A DNA stretch of 52,602 nt from assembly GCA_045577615.1 (NCBI GenBank), contig JAZNIT010000055.1:1-52602 (forward strand). Reading direction: 5' to 3'. Position numbers and translations under genes: made by a program. The notes below the pieces were generated by a model. It did no database searches and was not told the DNA's origin. It saw nothing but the letters and a program-made list of their open reading frames with translations. Position 1 is the stretch's first letter. Every line of letters begins with the position of its first letter. Shown piece after piece: positions 41,075-49,175 of the stretch. Origin of the DNA: RGIG2206 sp045577615. GTDB taxonomy: Bacteria > Bacillota > Clostridia > Oscillospirales > Acutalibacteraceae.

Positions 41075-42256
41075 ATGAGAAAGCTTTTTACTTCAGAATC
41101 AGTTACTGAGGGACATCCCGACAAGGTTTGCGACAGAATTTCTGACGCAGTGCTTGACGAAATATTGAGAAATGACCCCATGGCTCGTGTTGCTTGCGAA
41201 ACCTTCTGCACAACCGGTATCGTTACCGTTATGGGTGAGATTACTACCTCTGCCAAGGTGGATATCCCTTCAATCGCAAGGGATGCCCTGCGCGAGATTG
41301 GCTACGACAGTGCTGAAAGCGGCTTTGACGGCAACACCTGCGCCGTTATGACTGCCATCGACAAGCAGTCTGCTGATATTGCAATGGGTGTTGATAACTC
41401 GCTTGAACTTAAAAACGGCGGAGAAGATGCAGCACTTCAAAACGGTGCAGGCGATCAGGGTATGATGTTCGGCTACGCATGTACCGAAACCGAGGAGCTT
41501 ATGCCTCTTCCTATTTCACTTGCACACGCAATGGCAAAACGTCTGACCGATATTCGTAAGCAGGGCGTAGTTGATTATTTGCGCCCTGACGGCAAAACTC
41601 AGGTTACCGTAGAATATGACGGGGACAAGCCTGTCAGAGTTGATGCAGTTGTTGTTTCAACTCAGCATAACGAAAACGTAACTCTTGAACAAATTCGCAA
41701 GGATATGATTGAGCTTGTTATTAGGCCCATCATTCCCTCTGAACTTCTTGATGCTGACACCAAGATTTTTGTTAACCCCACCGGCCGCTTTGTTGTTGGC
41801 GGACCTCAGGGTGATACCGGTCTTACCGGCCGCAAGATTATCGTTGATACCTATGGCGGATATGCCCGTCACGGCGGCGGCGCATTCTCGGGCAAAGACC
41901 CCACAAAGGTAGATCGCTCTGCTGCATATGCTGCTCGCTACGTTGCAAAAAACATTGTTGCTGCAGGCCTTGCTACCCGTTGTGAGGTTCAGCTTGCTTA
42001 TGCAATCGGAGTTGCTCAGCCCGTGTCTGTTATGGTTGACACCTTCGGTACAGGTGTGAAGAGTGAAAGCGACATTGCCGACACAGTCGTTAAAGTGTTT
42101 GATCTTCGCCCCTCTGCAATTATCAGAGATTTGGGCCTTCGCAATCCCATCTACCGTCAGCTTTCGGCCTATGGCCATATCGGCAGAACCGACCTTGACC
42201 TTTCTTGGGAAAAGACCGATAAGGCTGATGCCCTCAAAGCAGCATTAAATGCATAA
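41075..42256 (+). CDS. metK: S-adenosylmethionine synthetase
   Basis: MetK (393 residues) makes SAM from methionine and ATP. Motifs: TSESVTEGHPDKVCDRISDA (ATP-binding), GAGDQGMMFGYA, DAVVVSTQH, PTGRFVVGGPQGDTGLTGRK and GGGAFSGKDPTKVDRSAAY. ATG 41075 follows GGAG by 7 nt. Regulated by the S-box leader upstream. Confidence 0.98.
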   Translation: MRKLFTSESVTEGHPDKVCDRISDAVLDEILRNDPMARVACETFCTTGIVTVMGEITTSAKVDIPSIARDALREIGYDSAESGFDGNTCAVMTAIDKQSADIAMGVDNSLELKNGGEDAALQNGAGDQGMMFGYACTETEELMPLPISLAHAMAKRLTDIRKQGVVDYLRPDGKTQVTVEYDGDKPVRVDAVVVSTQHNENVTLEQIRKDMIELVIRPIIPSELLDADTKIFVNPTGRFVVGGPQGDTGLTGRKIIVDTYGGYARHGGGAFSGKDPTKVDRSAAYAARYVAKNIVAAGLATRCEVQLAYAIGVAQPVSVMVDTFGTGVKSESDIADTVVKVFDLRPSAIIRDLGLRNPIYRQLSAYGHIGRTDLDLSWEKTDKADALKAALNA

Positions 42257-42260
42257 TGTT

Positions 42261-42295
42261 AACACCGCAGTATCACACAGATACTGCGGTGTTTT
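42261..42295. terminator. Bidirectional terminator shared by metK and sigG
   Basis: A perfect 13-bp stem (42261-42273 with 42281-42293) and T5 tail. Arms read AACACCGCAGTAT/ATACTGCGGTGTT, nearly the same as those of the terminator at 50-88. Confidence 0.88.
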
Positions 42296-42296
42296 T

Positions 42297-43064
42297 CTAT
42301 AATTGCTCTTTAATTTTATCTAATGCATTCTTTTCCAAACGGCTGACCTGTGCCTGAGATATACCGATGTCAGCAGCAACCTCCATTTGAGTTTTACCCA
42401 ACATAAACCGCATAGATAAAATGTTGCGTTCTCGTTCAGACAGTTCACCGATGGCCTGCTTGAAGGATATTTCTTCTAACCAGCACCTTTCGTCGTTGCC
42501 GTCGCCAACCTGGTCCATAACGTAGATGGTATCCCCGCCGTCGGAATAGATAGGCTCGTTTAACGACAACGGCTCAATAATGCTTTCCAATGCAATGACG
42601 GTTTCTTCTTTTGAAATTTCAAGCTCAGCGGCTATTTCCTCAACTGTTGGCTCACGCTGCAGTTTAATAAGCAACTTTTCCTTAGCCTGCATAGCCTTAT
42701 ACGCCGTGTCCTTGATTGACCTTGACACTCTCACCGAGTTGTTATCTCGCAGGTAACGTCTGATTTCGCCTATAATCATTGGCACGGCATAGGTAGAGAA
42801 TTTTACTCCGTGGCTCAAATCGAAGTTGTCGATGGCTTTTATTAGCCCGATACACCCAACCTGAAATAAATCGTCAAGATTTTCTCCGCGTCCGGTAAAA
42901 CGCTGTACAACGCTCAGCACAAGCTTTAGATTGCCGTTGACCAGATCGCTGCGAGCATTGTTATCTCCGGCTTTGATTTTCATCAGCAGCGCTTCTTTTT
43001 CACTTTCGTTAAGCACCTTTAATGCGGAAGTGTTAATTCCGCATATTTCAACCTTGTTATAAAT
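42297..43064 (-). CDS. sigG: Sporulation forespore sigma factor SigG
   Basis: Late forespore sigma factor of 255 residues. Region 2 (VNGNLKLVLSVVQRF, DDLFQVGCIGLIKAIDNFDL, VKFSTYAVPMIIGEIRRYL), region 3 (EPTVEEIAAELEI) and region 4 (GKTQMEVAADIGISQAQVSRLEK) match SigG. The frame extends upstream of the first GTG (43016) and encodes NKVEICGINTSALKVL, corresponding to the conserved SigG N-terminus. No ATG, GTG or TTG occurs between the upstream stop (43089-43091) and 43016, but an ATT at 43064 lies exactly 7 nt after GGAGG, so I annotate an AUU start. A SigF/SigG-type promoter precedes it. Usually sigG lies near spoIIGA-sigE; here it stands alone. Confidence 0.92.
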   Translation of the reverse strand: MYNKVEICGINTSALKVLNESEKEALLMKIKAGDNNARSDLVNGNLKLVLSVVQRFTGRGENLDDLFQVGCIGLIKAIDNFDLSHGVKFSTYAVPMIIGEIRRYLRDNNSVRVSRSIKDTAYKAMQAKEKLLIKLQREPTVEEIAAELEISKEETVIALESIIEPLSLNEPIYSDGGDTIYVMDQVGDGNDERCWLEEISFKQAIGELSERERNILSMRFMLGKTQMEVAADIGISQAQVSRLEKNALDKIKEQL

Positions 43065-43086
43065 TTTAATCCCTCCAATACAATAG

Positions 43087-43116
43087 AATTATTGCCTTCT
43101 GTAAGGATTAAAATAC
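43087..43116 (-). promoter_or_regulatory. SigF/SigG-type promoter of sigG
   Basis: Minus strand GTATT (43116-43112), 15-bp spacer, GGCAATAATT (43096-43087). The -10 fits every position of the GGNRANAMTW consensus used by SigF and SigG, and the -35 fits four of five of GYATA. Placement predicts a leader of roughly 16 nt before the ATT start. Known sigG genes are transcribed by SigF and then by SigG itself. Confidence 0.75.
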
Positions 43117-43160
43117 TTTATAAAAATTTTAGTTGTCGACAAAAAACACTTGAAAAAACG

Positions 43161-43185
43161 AAAAAGCGAATCGTTTATGATTCGC
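43161..43185 (-). terminator. Terminator of the small membrane protein gene
   Basis: On the minus strand GCGAATC (43185-43179) pairs with GATTCGC (43172-43166), then five T. The stop codon of the gene lies in its loop. Confidence 0.8.
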
Positions 43186-43381
43186 CTTTATCCTCACCGT
43201 TTTCATTTTGTTTTTCTTTTTTACCTAACAGCAGATATAAGCCTGCAACAAACGACATTATGGGCAGAATAATAAAAGCACCTGCTGCAGTAGTTTGTTC
43301 AAAGTAGATTTTGTTGAACGTATACAACTCCATTAATACAGATCCTATAATAAGCGCAATTGCATAGACCTTGTGGTTCAT
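43175..43381 (-). CDS. Small two-helix membrane protein, function unknown
   Basis: A 68-residue protein with two predicted transmembrane helices (about 5-22 and 31-52) and a charged Lys/Glu-rich C-terminal tail (KKEKQNENGEDKGES). ATG 43381 follows GAGG by 5 nt; the longer frame from 43441 lacks a site. Upstream on the minus strand TTGATT-17-TAAAAT or TTGTAA-17-TATAAA can serve as promoter. It lies directly upstream of sigG on the same strand but has its own terminator. Not recognised. Confidence 0.65.
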   Translation of the reverse strand: MNHKVYAIALIIGSVLMELYTFNKIYFEQTTAAGAFIILPIMSFVAGLYLLLGKKEKQNENGEDKGES

Positions 43382-43478
43382 ATATACCTCGCAAATTAAC
43401 TGTTTATAATATATTTTAGCGCTGATTACAAAGAAAATCAACCCCTTATTAGAGATGGTTATCGGCGGTTAATTGGTC

Positions 43479-43507
43479 TTGACTAAATATGCCTGCTCTG
43501 TTATAAT
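43479..43507 (+). promoter_or_regulatory. Promoter of the surface-glycan operon
   Basis: TTGACT (43479-43484), 17 bp, perfect TATAAT (43502-43507). The ATG is 128 bp downstream, leaving a ~120-nt leader with a small GCC-GAAA-GGC hairpin (43544-43553) whose function is unclear. Confidence 0.8.
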
Positions 43508-43634
43508 CAGTAATGTGGCAGTGTGTAAAATTTTGCCGAAAGGCAAGTCTTTGCTTTAGGATTTAAAACGAGTGCCGCAAGCATAATAAATAATATAAGG
43601 CTTCGAGGTTTGGCTTGACATAGTGGTGAAAATT

Positions 43635-44336
43635 ATGAACCGATTTTTTAACAAACTTTATAAAGGTGGCAGAGAAGATTTTTATTCAATTGTTAAATCA
43701 AATTTGTCATCTGATGAAAGAATGTTTATTGTTACCGCCAATCCCGAGGCTTTTATGTATGGTCAAAAGGACAGCGACGTTGAATCGTTGCTGCTTGATG
43801 AAAAAACCACCGTTGTTGCCGACGGCGTTGGTATAGTCAAGGGCGGCAAAAAAATCGGATACGATATTAAAGAACGAATTCCCGGCATTGATATAGCCCA
43901 AATGCTGTTGAATTACGGCAACGAGTTCAACAAATCGATATATCTCTTCGGTGCTAAGCAAGAGGTTATTGAAGCCCTGTGTGCCGTTATTGAGAAGGAC
44001 TATCCCAATCTTAAAATAGCAGGTGCAGTTAACGGCTATGTTGATGATAAGGATGCTGTTTTTGATCAGATTAAAGCATCAGCTGCCGATATAGTGCTTG
44101 TTGCATTAGGTATGCCGCTGCAGGAAAAACTGATTTATAAGCATCTTGATAAGTTCGATAAAGGCATTTTTGTTGGTGTCGGCGGCAGCTTTGACGTTTT
44201 AAGCGGCGCAAAGCAGCGCGCACCAAAATTCTTTATAGACCACAATCTTGAATGGCTTTACAGAATTGTTAAGGAACCATCAAGAATCAAGCGTTTTTAT
44301 AACAGCAACGTTAAATTCTTGTTAAAGTTAAAATAA
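43635..44336 (+). CDS. WecG/TagA/CpsF family glycosyltransferase
   Basis: A 233-residue GT26-family enzyme, probably transferring N-acetylmannosamine (or ManNAcA) onto lipid-linked GlcNAc in wall-polymer or polysaccharide assembly. Signature: TANPEAFMYG near the N-terminus, ADGVGIVKGGK, LFGAKQEVIE, ALGMPLQEKLIYKH and GVGGSFDVLSGAKQRAP. Membrane association through the basic C-terminal tail is known for TagA. ATG 43635 follows AGTGGTGA; GTG 43623 is an alternative. First gene of a three-gene glycan operon. Confidence 0.9.
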   Translation: MNRFFNKLYKGGREDFYSIVKSNLSSDERMFIVTANPEAFMYGQKDSDVESLLLDEKTTVVADGVGIVKGGKKIGYDIKERIPGIDIAQMLLNYGNEFNKSIYLFGAKQEVIEALCAVIEKDYPNLKIAGAVNGYVDDKDAVFDQIKASAADIVLVALGMPLQEKLIYKHLDKFDKGIFVGVGGSFDVLSGAKQRAPKFFIDHNLEWLYRIVKEPSRIKRFYNSNVKFLLKLK

Positions 44337-44355
44337 TAAGACAGGAGAAAGTAAA

Positions 44356-45465
44356 ATGAAAAAGATCAAGGTAATGAGCATTTTCGGCACTCGTCCCGAA
44401 GCAATCAAAATGGCTCCGCTTGTTAAGGAGTTGGAGAAAAGGGAAGAGATTGAAAGCATCGTTTGCGTTACCGCACAGCATCGTGAAATGCTTGATCAAG
44501 TGCTTGAAACATTCAATATTACTCCCGATTACGATTTAGATATAATGAAACAGGGTCAGACCTTGTCTGATATTACTACACGTGCGCTTATTGGCGTTGA
44601 CGGCGTGATTAAAGAGGCAAAGCCTGACATCGTACTGGTTCACGGCGATACCACCACCACATTTGCAGGCGGCTTGGCAGCCTTCTATAATCAGGTTGCT
44701 ATCGGTCACGTTGAGGCAGGTCTCAGAACCTACAACAAATATTCACCCTATCCTGAAGAGATGAACAGACAAATGGTGGATTGTATGACCGATATGTATT
44801 TTGCTCCCACCGAGCTTTCAAAAGAAAATCTTTTGAAAGAGAATATCGATGAAAGCAAGATTTACATCACCGGCAACACCGCTATTGATGCTATGAGCAC
44901 CACTGTTGATCACAATTATAGCCACCCCGAGCTTGATTGGCTTGAGGGCGACAAGATGCTTCTTCTTACCGCTCACAGACGCGAGAATTTGGGTGAGCCT
45001 ATGAAGAACATATTCAAGGGTATCCGTAGAGTTTTGGACGAGGTTGACGGTATCAAGGTTATCTATCCTATCCACAAGAATCCCCTTGTTCGTCAAACTG
45101 CTGATGAGATTTTCGGTGATTGTGACCGTGTTAAGCTCATCGAGCCCCTTGAGGTTTTCGATTTCCACAACTTCCAAAACATCTCTCACCTTATTCTTAC
45201 CGATAGCGGCGGCATTCAGGAGGAGGCTCCTTCATTGGGCAAGCCCGTTTTGGTATTGCGTGATACCACTGAGCGCCCTGAAGGCATTGCTGCCGGTACT
45301 CTTAAGCTGGTTGGTACCGATGCCGATACTATCTATAACGAAACTATGCGCCTGCTCACTGATAAGGCAGAATACGAAAGAATGAGCAAGGCTTCCAATC
45401 CTTATGGCGACGGTCACGCAAGCGAGCGCATTGCCGACGCCATTATCGAGAAGTTTTCAAAATAA
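44356..45465 (+). CDS. wecB: UDP-N-acetylglucosamine 2-epimerase (non-hydrolysing)
   Basis: A 369-residue epimerase supplying UDP-ManNAc from UDP-GlcNAc. GT-B fold motifs: FGTRPEAIKMAPLVKEL, VTAQHREMLDQ, HGDTTTTFAGG, HVEAGLRT, TAHRREN and TDSGGIQEEAPSLGKPVLV. ATG 44356 follows AGGAG. It should provide donor sugar to the TagA-type transferase encoded just upstream, and both serve cell-envelope polymer synthesis. Confidence 0.95.
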   Translation: MKKIKVMSIFGTRPEAIKMAPLVKELEKREEIESIVCVTAQHREMLDQVLETFNITPDYDLDIMKQGQTLSDITTRALIGVDGVIKEAKPDIVLVHGDTTTTFAGGLAAFYNQVAIGHVEAGLRTYNKYSPYPEEMNRQMVDCMTDMYFAPTELSKENLLKENIDESKIYITGNTAIDAMSTTVDHNYSHPELDWLEGDKMLLLTAHRRENLGEPMKNIFKGIRRVLDEVDGIKVIYPIHKNPLVRQTADEIFGDCDRVKLIEPLEVFDFHNFQNISHLILTDSGGIQEEAPSLGKPVLVLRDTTERPEGIAAGTLKLVGTDADTIYNETMRLLTDKAEYERMSKASNPYGDGHASERIADAIIEKFSK

Positions 45466-45489
45466 ATTACTTACTGTGGAAGTGATTTT

Positions 45490-46878
45490 GTGAAGAATAT
45501 GGAACAATTCAAAAAGCTTATACGCACAATTTTTGCAACTGTTCTTGTTGTTTGCGAAACATTGGTTTTTGCTTATGTATGGTTAAAAGACTATAATAGC
45601 GAGATTGTTGTGCCTTTTGTTCAAAAAGGTAACTGGTTTTTCTATTTCGTCTATGTTGTGTTGTTTTTGGTTTTCTTAAATTCTTACGATGCGCTGAAAT
45701 ACGGCACTTTTAGACGAACAAATCTTATTATCTCGCAGGTTTTAGCAACCGTCACAACAGCCTTTATTATCTATTTGCAAATCACCCTGCTTTCAGCGGC
45801 TTTTGTTGATCCGCAACCCCTTATAGTTATGGTTGTGTGGGATTTCATTATCATAGTAGCACTTATATTCAGTGTGGATTTTATTATGAAAAAGTTGTTC
45901 CCACCACGCAAAACAGTGGTGGTATACGGTGATTATTCTCCCGATTCCTTTTTGGAAAAGTTAAAGCAAAGAAAAGATAAGTTTAATGTAACAGATGTTA
46001 TTAATGTATCTGTTAGCACAGAAGAACTTGAGCAGCTTATCATTCAGCACGATGCTGTAATTGTATACGATGTTCATTCGGAATTGCGTAACAAGATACT
46101 TAAATTGTGTTTCAAAAATGATGTTCGTGCCTATAGCACCACCAAGGTTTCAGACATTTTGGTCAGAGGCTCCGAAATGGTGCATATGTTCGATTCTCCC
46201 TTGCTCCTTTACAGAAATATGGGCTTGACCTTTGTCGAGCGCTTTTTAAAGCGTGCTTTCGATATTGTGTTTTCGCTGATACTGCTTGTGCTTACCTCGC
46301 CCATTATGCTGATATGCGCAATTGCCATCAAGCTTAACGACGGAGGCCCTGTATTCTTCAGGCAGGACAGAAGCACCATAAACGGCAAGGTGTTTAAAAT
46401 TCATAAGTTCAGAAGTATGATTGTGGATGCCGAAAGGGACGGCGCCAAACCTGCAGAAGAGGATGATCCCCGCACCACTGCTGTCGGCAAAGTGCTTCGT
46501 GCTTCAAGAATGGATGAGCTTCCTCAGCTCATTGATATTCTTAAGGGTGATATGAGTTTTGTAGGCCCTCGCCCCGAGCGTGTTGAGCACGTGCTTCAGT
46601 ATTGTGAAGAAATTCCCGAGTTCTCTTATCGACTCAAGGTGCGTGGCGGATTGACGGGTTATGCACAGCTTTACGGCAAGTATAATACAACTCCTTACGA
46701 TAAGCTGCAGTTGGATTTAAAGTACATCCAAAACTATTCCTTCTTGCTTGATATTAAGCTTATTCTTATGACCGTTAAGATTATGTTTATGAAAGAAAGC
46801 ACCGAGGGCTTTTCTAAAGAAGAAAGCAAAAAAATCAACGAGCGCAGCAAAGAGTTAGAGATTAAAGATACAGAATAA
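45490..46878 (+). CDS. Polyprenyl glycosylphosphotransferase (bacterial sugar transferase family)
   Basis: A 462-residue WbaP/WcaJ-like phosphoglycosyl transferase that loads the first sugar phosphate onto undecaprenyl phosphate. Four N-terminal helices (about 10-130), a Rossmann-like middle segment (about 140-235) and a C-terminal catalytic domain from about 250: a re-entrant hydrophobic helix, then VFFRQDRSTINGKVFKIHKF, EDDPRTTAVGKVLRASRMDE, SFVGPRPERVE and RGGLTGYAQ. GTG 45490 follows GGAAGTGA. Last gene of the glycan operon. Confidence 0.93.
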   Translation: MKNMEQFKKLIRTIFATVLVVCETLVFAYVWLKDYNSEIVVPFVQKGNWFFYFVYVVLFLVFLNSYDALKYGTFRRTNLIISQVLATVTTAFIIYLQITLLSAAFVDPQPLIVMVVWDFIIIVALIFSVDFIMKKLFPPRKTVVVYGDYSPDSFLEKLKQRKDKFNVTDVINVSVSTEELEQLIIQHDAVIVYDVHSELRNKILKLCFKNDVRAYSTTKVSDILVRGSEMVHMFDSPLLLYRNMGLTFVERFLKRAFDIVFSLILLVLTSPIMLICAIAIKLNDGGPVFFRQDRSTINGKVFKIHKFRSMIVDAERDGAKPAEEDDPRTTAVGKVLRASRMDELPQLIDILKGDMSFVGPRPERVEHVLQYCEEIPEFSYRLKVRGGLTGYAQLYGKYNTTPYDKLQLDLKYIQNYSFLLDIKLILMTVKIMFMKESTEGFSKEESKKINERSKELEIKDTE

Positions 46879-46882
46879 AATT

Positions 46883-46914
46883 AAAGCACAGTTCAATGAA
46901 CTGTGCTTTTTCTT
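46883..46914. terminator. Bidirectional terminator between glycan operon and larA
   Basis: A perfect 12-bp stem (46883-46894 with 46898-46909), AAT loop and a T-rich tail. Confidence 0.88.
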
Positions 46915-46917
46915 TTG

Positions 46918-48195
46918 CTATTCGGATACCATAACGGCTATGCCGTCAGGTATTACCGTTATTGAAGGATTGTCGTTTTTGAGTATTGCTTTGGCTTTTT
47001 CAAGACCTTCTTCAACCGAATGAATGGGTATCATATGCACCGCTTCAATGGCTTCATCTGCCATCTCGGACATAAACATTACGGTTGCTTTTTGCAAAAT
47101 TCTTATAAGAATTTGTGCCTCCCATTGGTCGGGCACAGTTTGGTTGCGACCTCTCTTTAAAAATTCAGCCATGGTTTGGTTAATATCGTCGCGGTCGGCA
47201 AGCATATGATAAAAGTCGTAACCGCCGTAGCCATCGTTGGATTTGGCAAGCATTATAATTACGCCGCCTTCTTTAACGGTAGCCTCTGCTGCCGTCATAC
47301 CCTTTACCGCTTGATATATGTTCTGGTCCAGAGGATAACCACCGTTGGTGGAAATTACAACGTCGGCAGGAGCAGGCGGTACCTTGCATTGACTGCTCAA
47401 AAAGTCGCACCCTTTTTTATGGGCAGTTTCTGCATTACCTGCAACCGCATAAATAACCTTTTTATTTTCGTCCAGTACAACGTTGACGATAAATTGTAGG
47501 TTGGCTTTTTTTGCCGCCCAAAGCATATCCTCGTGAATAGGATTGTTTTCAAGATTGCCTGTTCTTGCAAAAGGACTTGCAATAAATTCAGAGCAGTGGT
47601 TAGCCAAAACGGTTTCTCTGCTTGAAACGCCTGGCAGTACGCTTTTTCTACCTCCTGAAAAGCCCGCAAAGAAATGGGGCTCAATAAATCCCTCCGACAG
47701 CAACAAATCAGCCTCATAAGCCAATTTGTTAATAACAAGATTGCCGCCTGATGGCAAAACCCCGATTTTCACAAAACTGTCGGTATCGGTGCAGCGGTGC
47801 ATAACAATCTGCTCGTTAGCAACAATTTCCTCACCGAATTTGTAAACAAGCTCTTCCCGTGTGGTTTCGCGATGACAGCCGGTAGCAATCAACAATTTAA
47901 TATCGGCATTGGGATTGCCTTTTCTTATTTCCTCTAACATAGGAGGGATTATAACCTTACTGGGTACAGGTCTTGTGTGGTCGCTGCATATAATTACAAC
48001 GTTCTTTTTACCCTTGGCAAGCTCACTTAACTTTGGAGAGTCAATGGGGTTGGCAAGCGCTTCTGCAACCAGTGAAATTTCATCCCCAAGGGGATTATAA
48101 CTGTGAATACTTGATAAAAGCACGCCGCTTATTTGCTCGTCGGGGATAGTAACCGATATGTTTTCTTTTCCATATGGTAGTGAAAATTCAGACAT
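46918..48195 (-). CDS. larA: Nickel-dependent lactate racemase
   Basis: LarA (425 residues) interconverts D- and L-lactate with a covalently bound nickel-pincer nucleotide cofactor. DHTRP (72-76), GCHRE with His108, EPH with His174, GGRKS with Lys184 (cofactor attachment) and His200 all fall at the same residue numbers as in the characterised Lactiplantibacillus enzyme. ATG 48195 follows GAGGTGA. Cofactor-synthesis genes larB/C/E are not in the window. It is divergent from the lactate dehydrogenase module, matching the Acetobacterium lct locus, which also includes a racemase; related 2-hydroxyacid specificity is possible. Confidence 0.9.
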   Translation of the reverse strand: MSEFSLPYGKENISVTIPDEQISGVLLSSIHSYNPLGDEISLVAEALANPIDSPKLSELAKGKKNVVIICSDHTRPVPSKVIIPPMLEEIRKGNPNADIKLLIATGCHRETTREELVYKFGEEIVANEQIVMHRCTDTDSFVKIGVLPSGGNLVINKLAYEADLLLSEGFIEPHFFAGFSGGRKSVLPGVSSRETVLANHCSEFIASPFARTGNLENNPIHEDMLWAAKKANLQFIVNVVLDENKKVIYAVAGNAETAHKKGCDFLSSQCKVPPAPADVVISTNGGYPLDQNIYQAVKGMTAAEATVKEGGVIIMLAKSNDGYGGYDFYHMLADRDDINQTMAEFLKRGRNQTVPDQWEAQILIRILQKATVMFMSEMADEAIEAVHMIPIHSVEEGLEKAKAILKNDNPSITVIPDGIAVMVSE

Positions 48196-48210
48196 AAAAT
48201 CACCTCAAAC

Positions 48211-48296
48211 TGTTGGTTTAAGTTATTGTATAACATTTTTTATAAAAAGTAAACGAAATTATTAAAAAACACAAAAAAATATTGTGTAAACCAACA
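48211..48296. promoter_or_regulatory. Perfect inverted repeat flanking the larA/lct divergent promoters
   Basis: TGTTGGTTTA (48211-48220) and its exact reverse complement TAAACCAACA (48287-48296) lie 66 bp apart. One follows the larA -10, the other ends 9 bp before the etfB -35. A candidate shared operator. Confidence 0.55.
48225..48253 (-). promoter_or_regulatory. larA promoter
   Basis: Minus strand TTTACT (48253-48248), 17 bp, TACAAT (48230-48225). Confidence 0.7.
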
Positions 48297-48305
48297 TAAA
48301 AACCA

Positions 48306-48334
48306 TTGCGATTTCAAATTCTTTTTGTTATAAT
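48306..48334 (+). promoter_or_regulatory. etfB-etfA-lctD promoter
   Basis: TTGCGA (48306-48311), 17 bp, perfect TATAAT (48329-48334), 39 bp before etfB. Confidence 0.78.
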
Positions 48335-48373
48335 TTTATTAAATATTATTGTTTTATAAGGTTGGTGGCTTTT

Positions 48374-49162
48374 ATGAATATTCTTGTTTGCGTTAAACAG
48401 GTCCCGGGCTCAAACAATGTTGAGGTTGATCCCGTTACTGGCGTCTTAAAGCGTGACGGTGTTAAGAGCAAAATGAACCCCTATGATCTTTATGCTGTTG
48501 AACTTGCACTTTCTTTAAAAGAACAATACGGCGGCAGGGTAGAATGTGTTACAATGGGTCCACCTCAAGCCAAGCAGGTTATTGCTGAAACGGTATGTAT
48601 GGGTGCCGACGGCGGCGTTGTCTTTTCTGACAGAAAGTTTGCAGGCGCCGACGTTCTTGCTACCGCATATACTTTGTCGCAAGGCATTATAACAATGGGT
48701 GATTTCGATTTGATTATATGCGGCAAGCAAACCACCGACGGTGATACAGCCCAGGTTGGCGCCGAGGTTGCGGAATATCTTAACTTGCCCAACGTTTCCA
48801 ACGTTTTGTCGGTTGATAAGGTTGAGGACGGCACTGTTGAACTTACTGCAACCCTCGATGAAAAAATAGTTAAGATGTCGGTTGAAACGCCCTTCCTTAT
48901 ATCTGTTGACGGTGATATTAACTCACCCCGACTTCCTTCTTATAAGATCAAGCAATCCCTTTCTGACGACGTCGTGAAGATAGTCACCTTTGCAGATTTT
49001 AAAGATCAAGATGCAAGTCATTACGGTCTTTCAGGTTCTGCAACTCAGGTTGAGCGAATTTTTCCGCCTGACAAAAACACCGAGCGAATGAGCATTGAGG
49101 GTACTTCCGCAGAGCAATCAAGCGCCCTTTACAATATAATTTGCGACAAAAAATTAGTTTAA
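48374..49162 (+). CDS. etfB: Electron transfer flavoprotein subunit beta (lactate dehydrogenase-associated)
   Basis: EtfB (262 residues): NILVCVKQVPGSNNVEVDP start, SKMNPYDLYAVELAL, VTMGPPQAKQVIAE, GKQTTDGDTAQVGAEVAEYL and SVDGDINSPRLPSYK. In bifurcating Etf this subunit binds the FAD that splits or merges electron pairs at the NAD site. ATG 48374 follows AAGGTTGGTGG. With the ferredoxin-domain EtfA and the FAD dehydrogenase next to it, it corresponds to LctB of the Acetobacterium lactate dehydrogenase complex. Confidence 0.95.
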   Translation: MNILVCVKQVPGSNNVEVDPVTGVLKRDGVKSKMNPYDLYAVELALSLKEQYGGRVECVTMGPPQAKQVIAETVCMGADGGVVFSDRKFAGADVLATAYTLSQGIITMGDFDLIICGKQTTDGDTAQVGAEVAEYLNLPNVSNVLSVDKVEDGTVELTATLDEKIVKMSVETPFLISVDGDINSPRLPSYKIKQSLSDDVVKIVTFADFKDQDASHYGLSGSATQVERIFPPDKNTERMSIEGTSAEQSSALYNIICDKKLV

Positions 49163-49175
49163 GGAGGATGGCACA

